Source: Phycisphaerae bacterium
GTDB taxonomy: Bacteria; Planctomycetota; Phycisphaerae; Sedimentisphaerales; Anaerohalosphaeraceae
Direction of reading: 5' to 3'
NCBI GenBank assembly: GCA_012729675.1
Contig: JAAYCR010000030.1
Location: forward strand, 1 to 47,955
DNA length: 47,955 bases
Both the position numbers and the translations under genes were made by a program. The notes below the pieces were generated by a model. That model was not told where the DNA came from and searched no databases. It saw only the letters and a program-made list of their open reading frames with translations. Shown here one piece after another: positions 7,869-15,953 of the stretch; the stretch's first letter is position 1, and each line of letters begins with the position of its first letter.

Positions 7869-8174
7869 GGGGGGATTTTACCACAAAGAACCCAGATGTC
7901 ACAATGTTTTTATTTGATTTTGCGGCTCTTCGACGACAATATAAAGGCCAAAGACAAGCCAATAAAATTTAGATGGACAGACACTTTATTTGCTTAGGAT
8001 AAATATAAGTCTTTTTTAAAAAATAACTTACATTCCTCTTGGGCAACCATAATGTGTGATGCAGTGTTCACCCAATTTCCCCGTCTCCCCGCGATTCGGG
8101 GCATTTATGATTGACGGACGGGGGATTTTAGGGTATTTTTATGTCTTTATTCTAACTTTAACTGAGATATCTCT
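7869..8174. other. 306-bp intergenic region upstream of aspS
   Basis: No gene is visible. The left end resembles the ACCACAAAGAACCCAGAT-type intergenic words found elsewhere in the window, and the right end holds the aspS promoter. The rest is AT-rich with no feature I can support. Confidence 0.6.
8111..8139 (+). promoter_or_regulatory. Candidate sigma70 promoter of aspS
   Basis: TTGACG (8111-8116), a 17-nt spacer and TATTTT (8134-8139). The start would fall near 8146, giving a leader of about 30 nt before the ATG at 8175. Confidence 0.5.
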
Positions 8175-9986
8175 ATGCTGAAACGAACAGAATATTGCGG
8201 GCGGCTGCGAACCGACCATATCGGACAAACAGTAGTGCTGAACGGCTGGGTGAACTCCTATCGCGACCACGGGGGGCTTGTTTTTGTGGACTTGCGGGAT
8301 CGGGAAGGCCTGGTGCAGTTGGTCTTCGACCCGGAATCGCATCCCGACGTTCACAAGATCGCCCGCGCGGTGCGGTGCGAGTGGGTCATCGGCGCCAAGG
8401 GGCTGGTGCGGCCGCGCGGCGAGGGGCTGGAAAACCCCCGTCTGGCGACCGGCAAGGTCGAGGTGCTGGTCGAGGCGGTCGAAATCTTCAATGCCTCCAA
8501 GACGCCGCCGTTCGAGGTCGATACCGCCGCCCAGGTCAACGAGGAATTGCGTCTCCAGTACCGCTATATCGATCTGCGGCGGCCCAGTATGCTCAACCGG
8601 CTGGCCGTGCGGCATCGGGTCACCAAGATCGCGCGGGATTATTACGACGCCAACGGTTTTTGGGAGATCGAAACACCCATGCTCGGCAAGAGTACGCCGG
8701 AAGGGGCTCGGGATTTTCTGGTGCCCAGCCGCCTGTACAAGGGGTTGTTCTACGCCCTGCCGCAGTCGCCGCAATTGTTCAAACAGATTCTGATGGTGGC
8801 CAACACCGACCGTTATTTCCAGATCGTACGCTGTTTTCGCGACGAAGACCCGCGGGCGGACCGTCAGGCGGAGTTTACGCAGATCGACGTGGAGATGAGC
8901 TTCGTTCAGGCCGAGGATGTGATGCGGATGAATGAAGGCGTGATTGCCCGCGTTTTCAAGGAAATTCTCGGCGTGGAAGTAACGCTGCCGATTCGCGAAA
9001 TGACCTACCGGCAGGCGATTGACGAGTACGGCATCGACCGGCCCGACCTGCGGTTTGAGATGAAACTCAAGGACATTTCCGATATCGCCCAAGCCAGTCA
9101 GTTTCAGGTCTTCACCGGCACGGTCAAAAAAGGCGGCGTCGTCAAGGGGCTGTGCGCCGTCGGCGGCGGCCTGAAGTATTCCCGCAACGACATCGAAAAA
9201 ACGCTGACACAATACGCCGCCGACTTCGGGGCCAAGGGGCTGGCGTGGTTCAAAGTCGGTCCAAACGACGCCGGCGACGCACTGGAACTCAAGAGCAACA
9301 TCGCCAAGTTCTTCACCGCCGACCAGCAGCAGGACATCATCGGCCGCTTCGGCGCCGCCGACGGCGATCTGATCCTGATGGTCGCCGACAGCGCCGATGT
9401 CGCCAACAAGGCGCTGGCCCCGCTGCGGGTGCGGCTGGGCAAAGAGCTGGGCCTCTACGAGCCGAATCGGCTGGAGTTTGTCTGGGTGATCGATTTTCCG
9501 CTGCTGGAATGGAACAGCGACGAAAAGCGGTTTGACTCGCTGCATCATCCGTTCACCTCGCCGGTGCCGGAAGATTTGCACAAGCTGGAAACCGACCCGG
9601 GCAACATCCGCTCGCAAGCGTATGACCTGGTCGTCAATGGCTCGGAGATCGGCGGCGGCTCGGTGCGTATTCACGACCCGCAGGTGCAGGCCAAAATCTT
9701 CGACCTGCTGAACATCTCGCGTCAGCAGGCGCAGGAGCGGTTCGGATTTTTCCTCAAGGCACTGGAATACGGCACGCCGCCGCACGGGGGCATCGCCTTC
9801 GGCCTGGACCGGCTGGTGATGCTGCTGACCGCGACGGACAACATCCGCGACGTCATCGCGTTTCCAAAGACCCAGCGCGGCCAGTGCCTGCTGACCGAAG
9901 CGCCCTCGGAAGTCGATCAAAAGCAGCTTGACGAATTAAACCTTCGCGTCCAGAAGCACCTGCATCAAATGGAACAGGAACCGTAA
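8175..9986 (+). CDS. aspS: Aspartyl-tRNA synthetase, probably non-discriminating (Asp/Asn)
   Basis: A 603-residue bacterial-type class II synthetase: N-terminal OB-fold anticodon domain, catalytic core with motif 2 (FRDEDPRADRQ-EFTQID), a GAD insertion domain and motif 3 (GIAFGLDRLVMLL). The OB fold reads RDHGGLVFVDLRDR. A His-Gly pair there is associated with enzymes that also charge tRNA-Asn, whereas the E. coli discriminating enzyme has RDLGS. If so, Asn-tRNA would be completed by GatCAB, which is not in this window. The near-invariant Pro of RADRQPEFTQ is Ala here. Length and order are otherwise normal. The enzyme class is certain; the dual specificity is inferred from a single site. Confidence 0.96.
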   Translation: MLKRTEYCGRLRTDHIGQTVVLNGWVNSYRDHGGLVFVDLRDREGLVQLVFDPESHPDVHKIARAVRCEWVIGAKGLVRPRGEGLENPRLATGKVEVLVEAVEIFNASKTPPFEVDTAAQVNEELRLQYRYIDLRRPSMLNRLAVRHRVTKIARDYYDANGFWEIETPMLGKSTPEGARDFLVPSRLYKGLFYALPQSPQLFKQILMVANTDRYFQIVRCFRDEDPRADRQAEFTQIDVEMSFVQAEDVMRMNEGVIARVFKEILGVEVTLPIREMTYRQAIDEYGIDRPDLRFEMKLKDISDIAQASQFQVFTGTVKKGGVVKGLCAVGGGLKYSRNDIEKTLTQYAADFGAKGLAWFKVGPNDAGDALELKSNIAKFFTADQQQDIIGRFGAADGDLILMVADSADVANKALAPLRVRLGKELGLYEPNRLEFVWVIDFPLLEWNSDEKRFDSLHHPFTSPVPEDLHKLETDPGNIRSQAYDLVVNGSEIGGGSVRIHDPQVQAKIFDLLNISRQQAQERFGFFLKALEYGTPPHGGIAFGLDRLVMLLTATDNIRDVIAFPKTQRGQCLLTEAPSEVDQKQLDELNLRVQKHLHQMEQEP

Positions 9987-10090
9987 CACAGGAACCACAG
10001 ATTTCACAGATGACGCAGATTGAGTTTTAAACTTTAACTAAAAACTAAGAACTACGAACTAAGAGCTAAGAATTATCTCTGTGTTCTCTC
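9987..10090. repeat. Word-like intergenic repeat between aspS and the kinase gene
   Basis: The stretch begins with ACCACAGATTTCACAGATG and GCAGATT words, then runs through degenerate copies of AACTAAGAACT (10035-10070), then CTCTGTGTTCTCTC. A similar AACTAAGAACTAAGAAC block with an adjacent CTCTGTGG word recurs at 41425-41500. It is non-coding. Confidence 0.6.
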
Positions 10091-10102
10091 CGGCCAAAAA
10101 AA

Positions 10103-11722
10103 ATGCGCATACGATACCTCAGGTGGATCGAGCCGATTCTGGCCAAGACGCGAGCGAAGCCCCTTTCGCTGGCGGAAAAGTGCCGCCTGCAATTCGGAGC
10201 CGCGGCGCTGTTCAGCCTGACGCTGGCACTGCTGATTCCGTATTTCTGGATGGGCAAACTGACGGAAAAGTCGGCACTGGACGCCGGTCGTGCGGTGGCC
10301 GAAACGGTCTTTGAACGCCATTTTCAGGTAGAAGCTCCGCTGGCGGCCGCACGGCCGCGGCTGACCGAAGACGGCCTGCTCCGTGAGGAAACCGACGCGG
10401 TGGTCGTCTGGAAACGGACGGGCACGGCCATGCCGGAGTTGGAGACCTTTTTAACCCCCTCGCAAAAAGAGCAAATCGAGTATCTTCGTTCCACCCCCGG
10501 CGTCCAGGATGTGGCCTGGATGGAGCAGCGGCCGGGCGGAATACGAAATTTTTATGTGCGGGTGGTGGGGGCCGATGAAAATTGCCTGCGGTGTCATTAT
10601 CCGCAGGGCACGGCCCCCGCCTACAACCTCAATCAGGAAATCGGCGTGCTGGCGGTGCAGACCCCGGCGCGTGAGTTGGGCTGGACGCTGTTTATGAACC
10701 GGCTGTGGATCGTCGTGGCCGGGCTGCTGGCCGCAACGGGAGCGATGGTGGCGTTTTACACGATTACGCAGCGGGTGATCCTGAGGCCGATTCGACAACT
10801 CCGGGCGATGGTCAACAATGTGGCCGAGGGCAACTACGACACCCGCAGCGCCATCCGCACCGGTGACGAATACGAACGGCTCTCGGACGCCTTCAACCAC
10901 ATGCTCGACAACCTGATGGACTCCCAGCACAAACTGGAACGGGCCAACGCGCAGCTTGACGCGAAAATCTCCGAGCTTTCGGGAAAGAATATCGAATTAT
11001 ATAAGGCCAACAAACTCAAGAGCGAGTTTCTGGCCAATATGACGCACGAATTCCGCACACCGCTGAACGCGATTCTCGGATTTGCCGAACTGCTGCGAGA
11101 AAAGCCCGCCGCCGATGCCGAAAAGTCGCGGCGATGGGCGGAAAATATTATTTCCAGCGGGCGGTCGCTGCTGAATATGATCAACGACCTGCTGGATCTG
11201 GCCAAGGCCGAGGCGGGAAAAATGGAATTGCGGGTCGAAAAGACGAGCATCCCGCAGCTGCTGGAAGGGTTGACGGCGTTCTTCTCGCCGCTGACCGAGA
11301 AGAAGATGATCAAGGTGCGCTTGCAGGTGGCCGACACGATCCCGCTGGTGCAGACCGACAGCGCGAAGGTGCAGCAGATATTGTACAACCTGCTGAGCAA
11401 CGCGATTAAGTTCACGCCGGAGCAGGGACGCATCGGCATCAAGGCGGCGATGCTGGATGATGTCACGGTGCGGATAGCGGTAACGGACACCGGGCCGGGC
11501 ATCAGCGAAGAAAATTTGGCAAAGATTTTTGATAAATTCCGCCAACTGGACGGCTCCCTGACGCGAAAAGAACCCGGCACAGGACTGGGGCTGGCGATCT
11601 GCCGCCAGCTTTCCGAACTGTTGGCCGCCAATATCAGCGTAGAAAGCACACTCGGCGAAGGCTCAACATTTTACCTCGACTTGCCCGTCAAACTCGGCCA
11701 GGCCACTGAGACGCAGGCGTAA
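10103..11722 (+). CDS. Membrane sensor histidine kinase with DUF3365-like heme-motif domain
   Basis: A 539-residue sensor kinase. TM1 lies near 33-50, followed by an extracytoplasmic domain (about 51-190) that resembles DUF3365/Tll0287 and contains a CxxCH c-type heme motif (C161-x-x-C164-H165). TM2 lies near 195-215, then a HAMP domain (VILRPIRQLRAMVNNVAEG), a short coiled linker, the HisKA domain with phospho-acceptor His315 (MTHEFRTPLNAILGF), and an HATPase_c domain with N box (LLSNAIKFTP), G1 (DTGPGIS) and G2 (GTGLGLAI). It presumably senses redox state or a gas outside the membrane. No response regulator is adjacent, so it is an orphan. The ribosome-binding site is weak. Confidence 0.9.
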   Translation: MRIRYLRWIEPILAKTRAKPLSLAEKCRLQFGAAALFSLTLALLIPYFWMGKLTEKSALDAGRAVAETVFERHFQVEAPLAAARPRLTEDGLLREETDAVVVWKRTGTAMPELETFLTPSQKEQIEYLRSTPGVQDVAWMEQRPGGIRNFYVRVVGADENCLRCHYPQGTAPAYNLNQEIGVLAVQTPARELGWTLFMNRLWIVVAGLLAATGAMVAFYTITQRVILRPIRQLRAMVNNVAEGNYDTRSAIRTGDEYERLSDAFNHMLDNLMDSQHKLERANAQLDAKISELSGKNIELYKANKLKSEFLANMTHEFRTPLNAILGFAELLREKPAADAEKSRRWAENIISSGRSLLNMINDLLDLAKAEAGKMELRVEKTSIPQLLEGLTAFFSPLTEKKMIKVRLQVADTIPLVQTDSAKVQQILYNLLSNAIKFTPEQGRIGIKAAMLDDVTVRIAVTDTGPGISEENLAKIFDKFRQLDGSLTRKEPGTGLGLAICRQLSELLAANISVESTLGEGSTFYLDLPVKLGQATETQA

Positions 11723-11761
11723 CCCAATGATTGGGACAACGGACGGGACATGATCGTCAAC

Positions 11762-11834
11762 GTAGGGGCAGACCTATGTGTCTGCGCGGAGTCGCGCCTC
11801 GGCGCAGAGGCGAACACACCGGTTCGCCCCTGCA
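11762..11834. repeat. Modular multi-hairpin repeat, copy 1
   Basis: Outer arms GTAGGGGC (11762) and GCCCCTGC (ending about 11833) pair with one G-U. Inside are two hairpins: GCAGAC-CTATGT-GTCTGC, then GGCGAAC-ACACCG-GTTCGCC. A second copy with the two modules in reverse order lies at 34792-34878. It sits between the 3' ends of the kinase gene and the sigma-partner gene. Confidence 0.75.
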
Positions 11835-11874
11835 ACGGCCGCCTCGTCTATTGAGAGTAGCGGTGAGATTCATG

Positions 11875-13080
11875 TTAAGGCATTACGGATTCGGCTTTCG
11901 GTTCGATGGCGACCAAATCTTCATAGGCCATTTCCCTGACGCTCAGGTCGCCGAAGATGACGCGGTAGTGGTGTGCGTCTTTGGGACGATACCAGAAGAT
12001 GGGGGTCGCGGCGTCGCCGAGTTTGACGCCGCTTCCGGCATAGTGCCAACGGCCGTGACCATTGACTTCAAAGAGCGTGATGAACATCATTCCTTTGATA
12101 AAATGCATCCCCATCTGTTCGGCCTCTTTCTCCGGGATGTTCAGGCGGACCACTGCACCCTCAAGCAGCGGAACCTGTTTCATATATTGATCGGTGGTGA
12201 TGCCGTCGGGGAAGCGGCCGTCAAGCAACAGTTCAGCCCAGACTTTCAGACCCGCGATGAAGTCTTCTTCGGTCGCATCGGACAGATCGATGGTGGATTC
12301 CTGAACGGTGTATCCGTCGGGCACGTCCATACTCACAAGTGCGGCTTCGACGGGCACATCGAATCGGAAATTCTTGAGCGTGGTGCGTTGCAGACCCAGC
12401 CCCAGTTCGATGCGCATCGGCAGTGCGGTTTTGGTATCGGCCCAGATAATCACCGATTCGCCGCCGCCACCGAGTTGATAGCCGACGGCGGGTCTGCCGT
12501 CGATCTGTCGTGTGCCGAGGTTGTGGGGGGATAACTCGGAGTTTTCCTGCGTTTTGCGGATGGCGGTGCGGATAAAGTCCAGGAATCCCTGTGTGCCGGC
12601 ATGAAGCGGGCCTCTCATATCCTGATACGAGGCCTTTTGTTGGCTGCTGTCCAGCAGCAGCATATTGGCATTGTCGATATCGATGATCATCGTCATGGTC
12701 GGCATGGTGGAAATGGTCCTGCGGATGCGGCTTTCGACGACGATGTCATGCATCATTGTACCGCCGTCTTCCGGGCCTGTAACAAAGTCATAAATCAGCG
12801 TGCGGGCATTGAGGAGGGGGCCGACAACGTCGGCAAAAGTGGGTGCAACGACATTACATTGCGTTATAATCAGTACTGCGACGGCGACTACGGCCGCGGC
12901 GGCGGCGAATTTGGTGATGGGTTTCATAAACAGTCTCCTGACAAAGGTTGGTTTTGGTTTTTGTGTGGTGTCAGAAGAGGTTTCGAGTCGGCTCATGACG
13001 CTTTGGACAAAGGAGTCGTCGGGGCGGACGGCGCGGGCCAGTTGCTCCAGACGAGTTTCGATGTTTTTTTCGTTCTTCAT
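11875..13080 (-). CDS. Membrane-anchored partner of the adjacent ECF sigma factor (putative anti-sigma factor)
   Basis: A 401-residue protein I do not recognise as a named family. The N-terminus (1-50) is a charged helical region, LEQLARAVRPDDSFVQSVMSRLE. A single membrane helix follows near 57-72 (FAAAAAVVAVAVLIITQ), and the remainder is a large extracytoplasmic beta-rich domain. That is the usual topology of anti-sigma factors paired with planctomycete ECF sigmas, though the Zn-binding HxxxCxxC motif is absent. The ATG lies 4 bp after the sigma stop, and its AAGGAA ribosome-binding site overlaps that stop, so translation is coupled. The outer domain includes an IDGRPAVGYQLGG segment reminiscent of outer-membrane lipoprotein-sorting-like folds. 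The anti-sigma role is inferred from position and topology. Confidence 0.65.
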   Translation of the reverse strand: MKNEKNIETRLEQLARAVRPDDSFVQSVMSRLETSSDTTQKPKPTFVRRLFMKPITKFAAAAAVVAVAVLIITQCNVVAPTFADVVGPLLNARTLIYDFVTGPEDGGTMMHDIVVESRIRRTISTMPTMTMIIDIDNANMLLLDSSQQKASYQDMRGPLHAGTQGFLDFIRTAIRKTQENSELSPHNLGTRQIDGRPAVGYQLGGGGESVIIWADTKTALPMRIELGLGLQRTTLKNFRFDVPVEAALVSMDVPDGYTVQESTIDLSDATEEDFIAGLKVWAELLLDGRFPDGITTDQYMKQVPLLEGAVVRLNIPEKEAEQMGMHFIKGMMFITLFEVNGHGRWHYAGSGVKLGDAATPIFWYRPKDAHHYRVIFGDLSVREMAYEDLVAIEPKAESVMP

Positions 13081-13084
13081 CGGT

Positions 13085-13606
13085 TTATTCCTTTATCTGA
13101 CTTCGCAGTCGCTGATGCGCCCGCGAGAGCTGTTTGGTGACGGTTCCGACGCTGCGGCCGGCGATGACGGCGACCTGACGGACGCTGTGGCCGCCGAAGT
13201 ACCGCAGCAGGACGACCTGCCGCTCGGCCTTGCCCAGCCCCATAACCAGATTGAGTAGCTGCCGGTTGTCGTCGTCCAGTTGTCCGTTGCCCTGATGGGC
13301 GGGCAGGCCGGCGGCGGCATCCAGCGACACATCCGCTTTTTTTCGGTCGGCCATGTCCAGGGCACAGCGGCGAACGATTTTCAACAGCCACGGGCCGAAG
13401 GCGTCCGGTTTGCTCAGCTTCGGCAATTGCCGCCAGGCCCGGACGAAAGCTTCCTGAGCGGCATCCTCGGCGCTGTGATGGCGGCCGAGGACGTGCAGGG
13501 CGGACGCGATGGCCGGGCGCTCGTACCGACGTACCAGCTCGGCAAAGGCGTCTTTTGAGCCGTCTAAAACCTCTTTGACTAACATTGCATCTGACAATAC
13601 TTCCAC
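13085..13606 (-). CDS. RNA polymerase sigma factor, ECF subfamily
   Basis: A 173-residue ECF sigma factor with region 2 (DAFAELVRRYERPAIAS through SAEDAAQEAFVRAWRQL) and region 4 helix-turn-helix (VVLLRYFGGHSVRQVAVIAGRSVGTV). Region 3 is absent, as expected. The start codon is GTG at 13606, supported by GGAGG six nt upstream; a downstream ATG would cut into the N-terminus. It is cotranscribed with the membrane partner that follows at once. The target promoters cannot be told from this window. Confidence 0.92.
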   Translation of the reverse strand: MEVLSDAMLVKEVLDGSKDAFAELVRRYERPAIASALHVLGRHHSAEDAAQEAFVRAWRQLPKLSKPDAFGPWLLKIVRRCALDMADRKKADVSLDAAAGLPAHQGNGQLDDDNRQLLNLVMGLGKAERQVVLLRYFGGHSVRQVAVIAGRSVGTVTKQLSRAHQRLRSQIKE

Positions 13607-14055
13607 CGAAGGCCTCCGGTCGAGGAACAGAAACGTTTCACATCCGTCATTATAGACCGCCCGCCCCCCAAAAATGCGACAAAAAAATATAAAAGCCCGG
13701 CGACAACCGGTTCCTCACTTTTCCCTTTTCCCTTAAGAATTTGCACTACAGCGCAAGTACTGCTGAAAACCGGTGTTAATGACGGCAAAATCAAAGATCA
13801 AAAATTAAAATGCAAAATGACACATTAAAATTCAAAAAGAGGGATTTCTGCCCCAAGACCGGCAGCGGCATCCTGACTCGACAACATCGGGTATCGCCAT
13901 CGGTCTGCTGCGCAGACGCGCTGCCACCCGACGTCCACAGGGCCAACCTTTTTTATTTTTGCTTTTTGATTTTTGATTTAACGGCTTTTATCACATAATG
14001 TTAGAGTAACTTTTAAAAACTCATTTGCGCTGTAGTATTAGGCAGAAGGAAACCG
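13607..14055. other. 449-bp intergenic region containing a palindromic element
   Basis: No credible gene is present. The region upstream of the sigma gene contains AT- and pyrimidine-rich words, and most of the rest is the 292-bp inverted-repeat element at 13745-14036. A short open frame at 13810-13998 lies wholly in that element and is rejected. Confidence 0.75.
13745..14036. repeat. 292-bp nested palindromic element (MITE-like)
   Basis: ACTACAGCGCAA (13745-13756) and TTGCGCTGTAGT (14025-14036) are perfect 12-bp terminal inverted repeats. Inside, AT-rich arms built of ATCAAAAAT words (about 13786-13820 and 13945-13985) are in inverted orientation. At the centre is a GC-rich hairpin, with GTCTGC-TGC-GCAGAC (13903-13917) enclosed by CGGGT (13888) and ACCCG (13926). 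There is no transposase frame inside. Whether a target duplication exists is unclear. Confidence 0.65.
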
Positions 14056-15012
14056 TTATCGGGCTGTCGGGTGATGAGACGAAGACGTAGCCCACAGGCG
14101 GGGATAGACATCGGCGTAATGCAGGCCATACACGCCGATTGTGCGCATCGCATACAAAAACAGCATCGCCCCCGCCAGGCGCAGGGCCAGCCATCCGAGA
14201 CCGGCGGCAAGGGTCATGCCTTCGCGGGTGGCATACGAACCGATGCCCAGCCCAATCAGCGCAAAGGCCGTCAACGTAATCAGTGCGGTCAGCAGGTACG
14301 GGACAAACGTCTTGGCGACGGCCGCGACGATGAGGTCATAGCGGAAGATGCGCCAGATGGGCAGTTCCGTGGCGATCATCGCCAGACTCATCGGCCACAG
14401 CAGCAGGCACACGGCGGCGATAACGTAATAGAACTGTCCGAGTTCTCCGCCCAACGACTCCACCACAGCACTGATAATCGACGCTGGCAGCAGCGCGACG
14501 ACCAGCGACACAAAAAACAGATAACACGACTTGACGGCCAGCCAGAGAAACTCCAGTCCCGCACCGGGTTCGACCGGCGGCAGCGAATTGAGACCCAACT
14601 GTGCGGCGGAGATAATTTCCATTGAATACCACGAAAAGCCGCCAAACGCGATGAACGTCACCCCCCAGCCGACGATCATCAGAAGACGAAATCCCGGAAG
14701 TGTAACCGACAAATCGACATTGCCCAGCAGAAAATGAGCCGTGACCAAAGCGGCACAAAACACAAGGCCGACGGCGCTGTCGGGGCGGGTAAAGGCCTCC
14801 AAGCCTCCCTTGAAGGCGTTGGCATAAAAACCGGGCAGCGGCTCGGCGGCAGCAACCGGACACGGCACGGCGGGCAGGCCGGTCCGTTGCGGGATGACGA
14901 ACCGGGTGTCGCAGTTCAGACAGCGGGCAGTGCGTCCGGCAAAATCGGCCTTAAAGCCGCACACCCGCCCGCAGTGCGGGCAATCGCATTGAATAGCGGT
15001 TTCGGTTGTCAT
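14056..15012 (-). CDS. Zinc-ribbon multi-pass membrane protein, unknown function (paralogue 2)
   Basis: A 318-residue protein. Residues 10-42 form a zinc ribbon (CPHCGRVCGFKADFAGRTARCLNCDTRF). About six hydrophobic segments follow (for example VGLVFCAALVTAHFLLG and TFVPYLLTALITLTAFALIGLGIG). Its ATG overlaps the stop of the upstream gene as ATGA, so the two are translationally coupled. The layout (ribbon, short linker, Phe-rich amphipathic stretch near 60-75, membrane domain) is the same in both, pointing to tandem duplication. I do not recognise the family. The start at 15012 is set by the overlap; four earlier codons lie inside the neighbour. Confidence 0.7.
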   Translation of the reverse strand: MTTETAIQCDCPHCGRVCGFKADFAGRTARCLNCDTRFVIPQRTGLPAVPCPVAAAEPLPGFYANAFKGGLEAFTRPDSAVGLVFCAALVTAHFLLGNVDLSVTLPGFRLLMIVGWGVTFIAFGGFSWYSMEIISAAQLGLNSLPPVEPGAGLEFLWLAVKSCYLFFVSLVVALLPASIISAVVESLGGELGQFYYVIAAVCLLLWPMSLAMIATELPIWRIFRYDLIVAAVAKTFVPYLLTALITLTAFALIGLGIGSYATREGMTLAAGLGWLALRLAGAMLFLYAMRTIGVYGLHYADVYPRLWATSSSHHPTAR

Positions 15013-15911
15013 GGCAGGTAGCACCCGTAATGGCGATAAAACAGCCCGCCCGTGCGAGCGGCGAGAATCATCAGCACCGCGGCCGCGGCGTGCATAACAC
15101 CGTCGCGAAAGAACGTTTCGGGCGGCTCGTTAAACGCATAGAACGACGATTTCCAGAACATCACGGCAACCGCCAGCGTCAAGGCGTACACGGCCAGGTA
15201 CGGCCCAAAGGCCTTGCGGGCGGCGCGGACGATATAATCCAGACGAAAGCTCAGTACAAAATCGCGCGAATAGGCGTAAATCGCCAGCGACAACGGCAAA
15301 AAGAACAGGCCGACCGCCGCGGCGATAACAACGGGCCATCGGGCCTGCATAACGGTTTTGGTGAATAAAAACGCCAGCCCGGCGGGCGCCAGAAATACGG
15401 CCGCCAACACCGCAAAAGTATAGGCCGACACAATACCGTCAAAGAAGCGGTCAACGCAGTTTCCGTCCATATACGGCGGGAGAGGGTCGCTGTGATCGGC
15501 GGCGGATTGAATGATGTTGAAAACGTATCGGCTTTGCGACAGAGCGGTCAATACCGTGACGAAAATGCCGACGGGGACTGGGATGACAAATAAGAAGAAA
15601 GGGATAGGGATGACATAAAAGGGATGCCCGAGGGCAAAACGCAGGACGGACAAAATGATCAGAATTGCGGTTGCCGCCAGACTGTCGGGGCAACACAGGG
15701 CCGCCGGAGTGCCTTTAAACAGGGCCGTCCAGAAGCCCGACCATGGGCCGTCTTCAGACACGGCGGGTTTGAGGACATGCGCGCGCTGACCGGTGCGGGG
15801 AATCAAAAAACAGGTATTGCACTTGGTACAGCGGGCGCGGCGACCGACATGCTGGTCGCCAAAGGCACAAACCTGGCCGCATTTCGGACACTCAAATTCC
15901 ACCGTCGCCAT
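15009..15911 (-). CDS. Zinc-ribbon multi-pass membrane protein, unknown function (paralogue 1)
   Basis: A 300-residue protein with an N-terminal ribbon FECPKCGQVCAFGDQHVGRRARCTKCNTCF (residues 5-34) and a GFWTALFKGTPAALCCPDS stretch that aligns with GFYANAFKGGLEAFTRPDS of the next gene. About six membrane helices follow. It starts 42 bp after the stop... on the same strand... of nothing closer than the PilT-like gene upstream, which ends at 15954. The paired genes may form a complex, but no function can be named. Confidence 0.7.
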   Translation of the reverse strand: MATVEFECPKCGQVCAFGDQHVGRRARCTKCNTCFLIPRTGQRAHVLKPAVSEDGPWSGFWTALFKGTPAALCCPDSLAATAILIILSVLRFALGHPFYVIPIPFFLFVIPVPVGIFVTVLTALSQSRYVFNIIQSAADHSDPLPPYMDGNCVDRFFDGIVSAYTFAVLAAVFLAPAGLAFLFTKTVMQARWPVVIAAAVGLFFLPLSLAIYAYSRDFVLSFRLDYIVRAARKAFGPYLAVYALTLAVAVMFWKSSFYAFNEPPETFFRDGVMHAAAAVLMILAARTGGLFYRHYGCYLP

Positions 15912-15953
15912 AAAACTCTTCTACTGCCTTTTCCCTTTTGCCCTTTTCCTTAT

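Noticed and set aside
8139-9920. Minus-strand open frame of 593 codons
   Set aside because: It is the complement of aspS; long shadow frames are expected in GC-rich coding DNA.
13810-13998. Small plus-strand open frame of 62 codons
   Set aside because: It lies wholly inside the palindromic element at 13745-14036 and has no ribosome-binding site.
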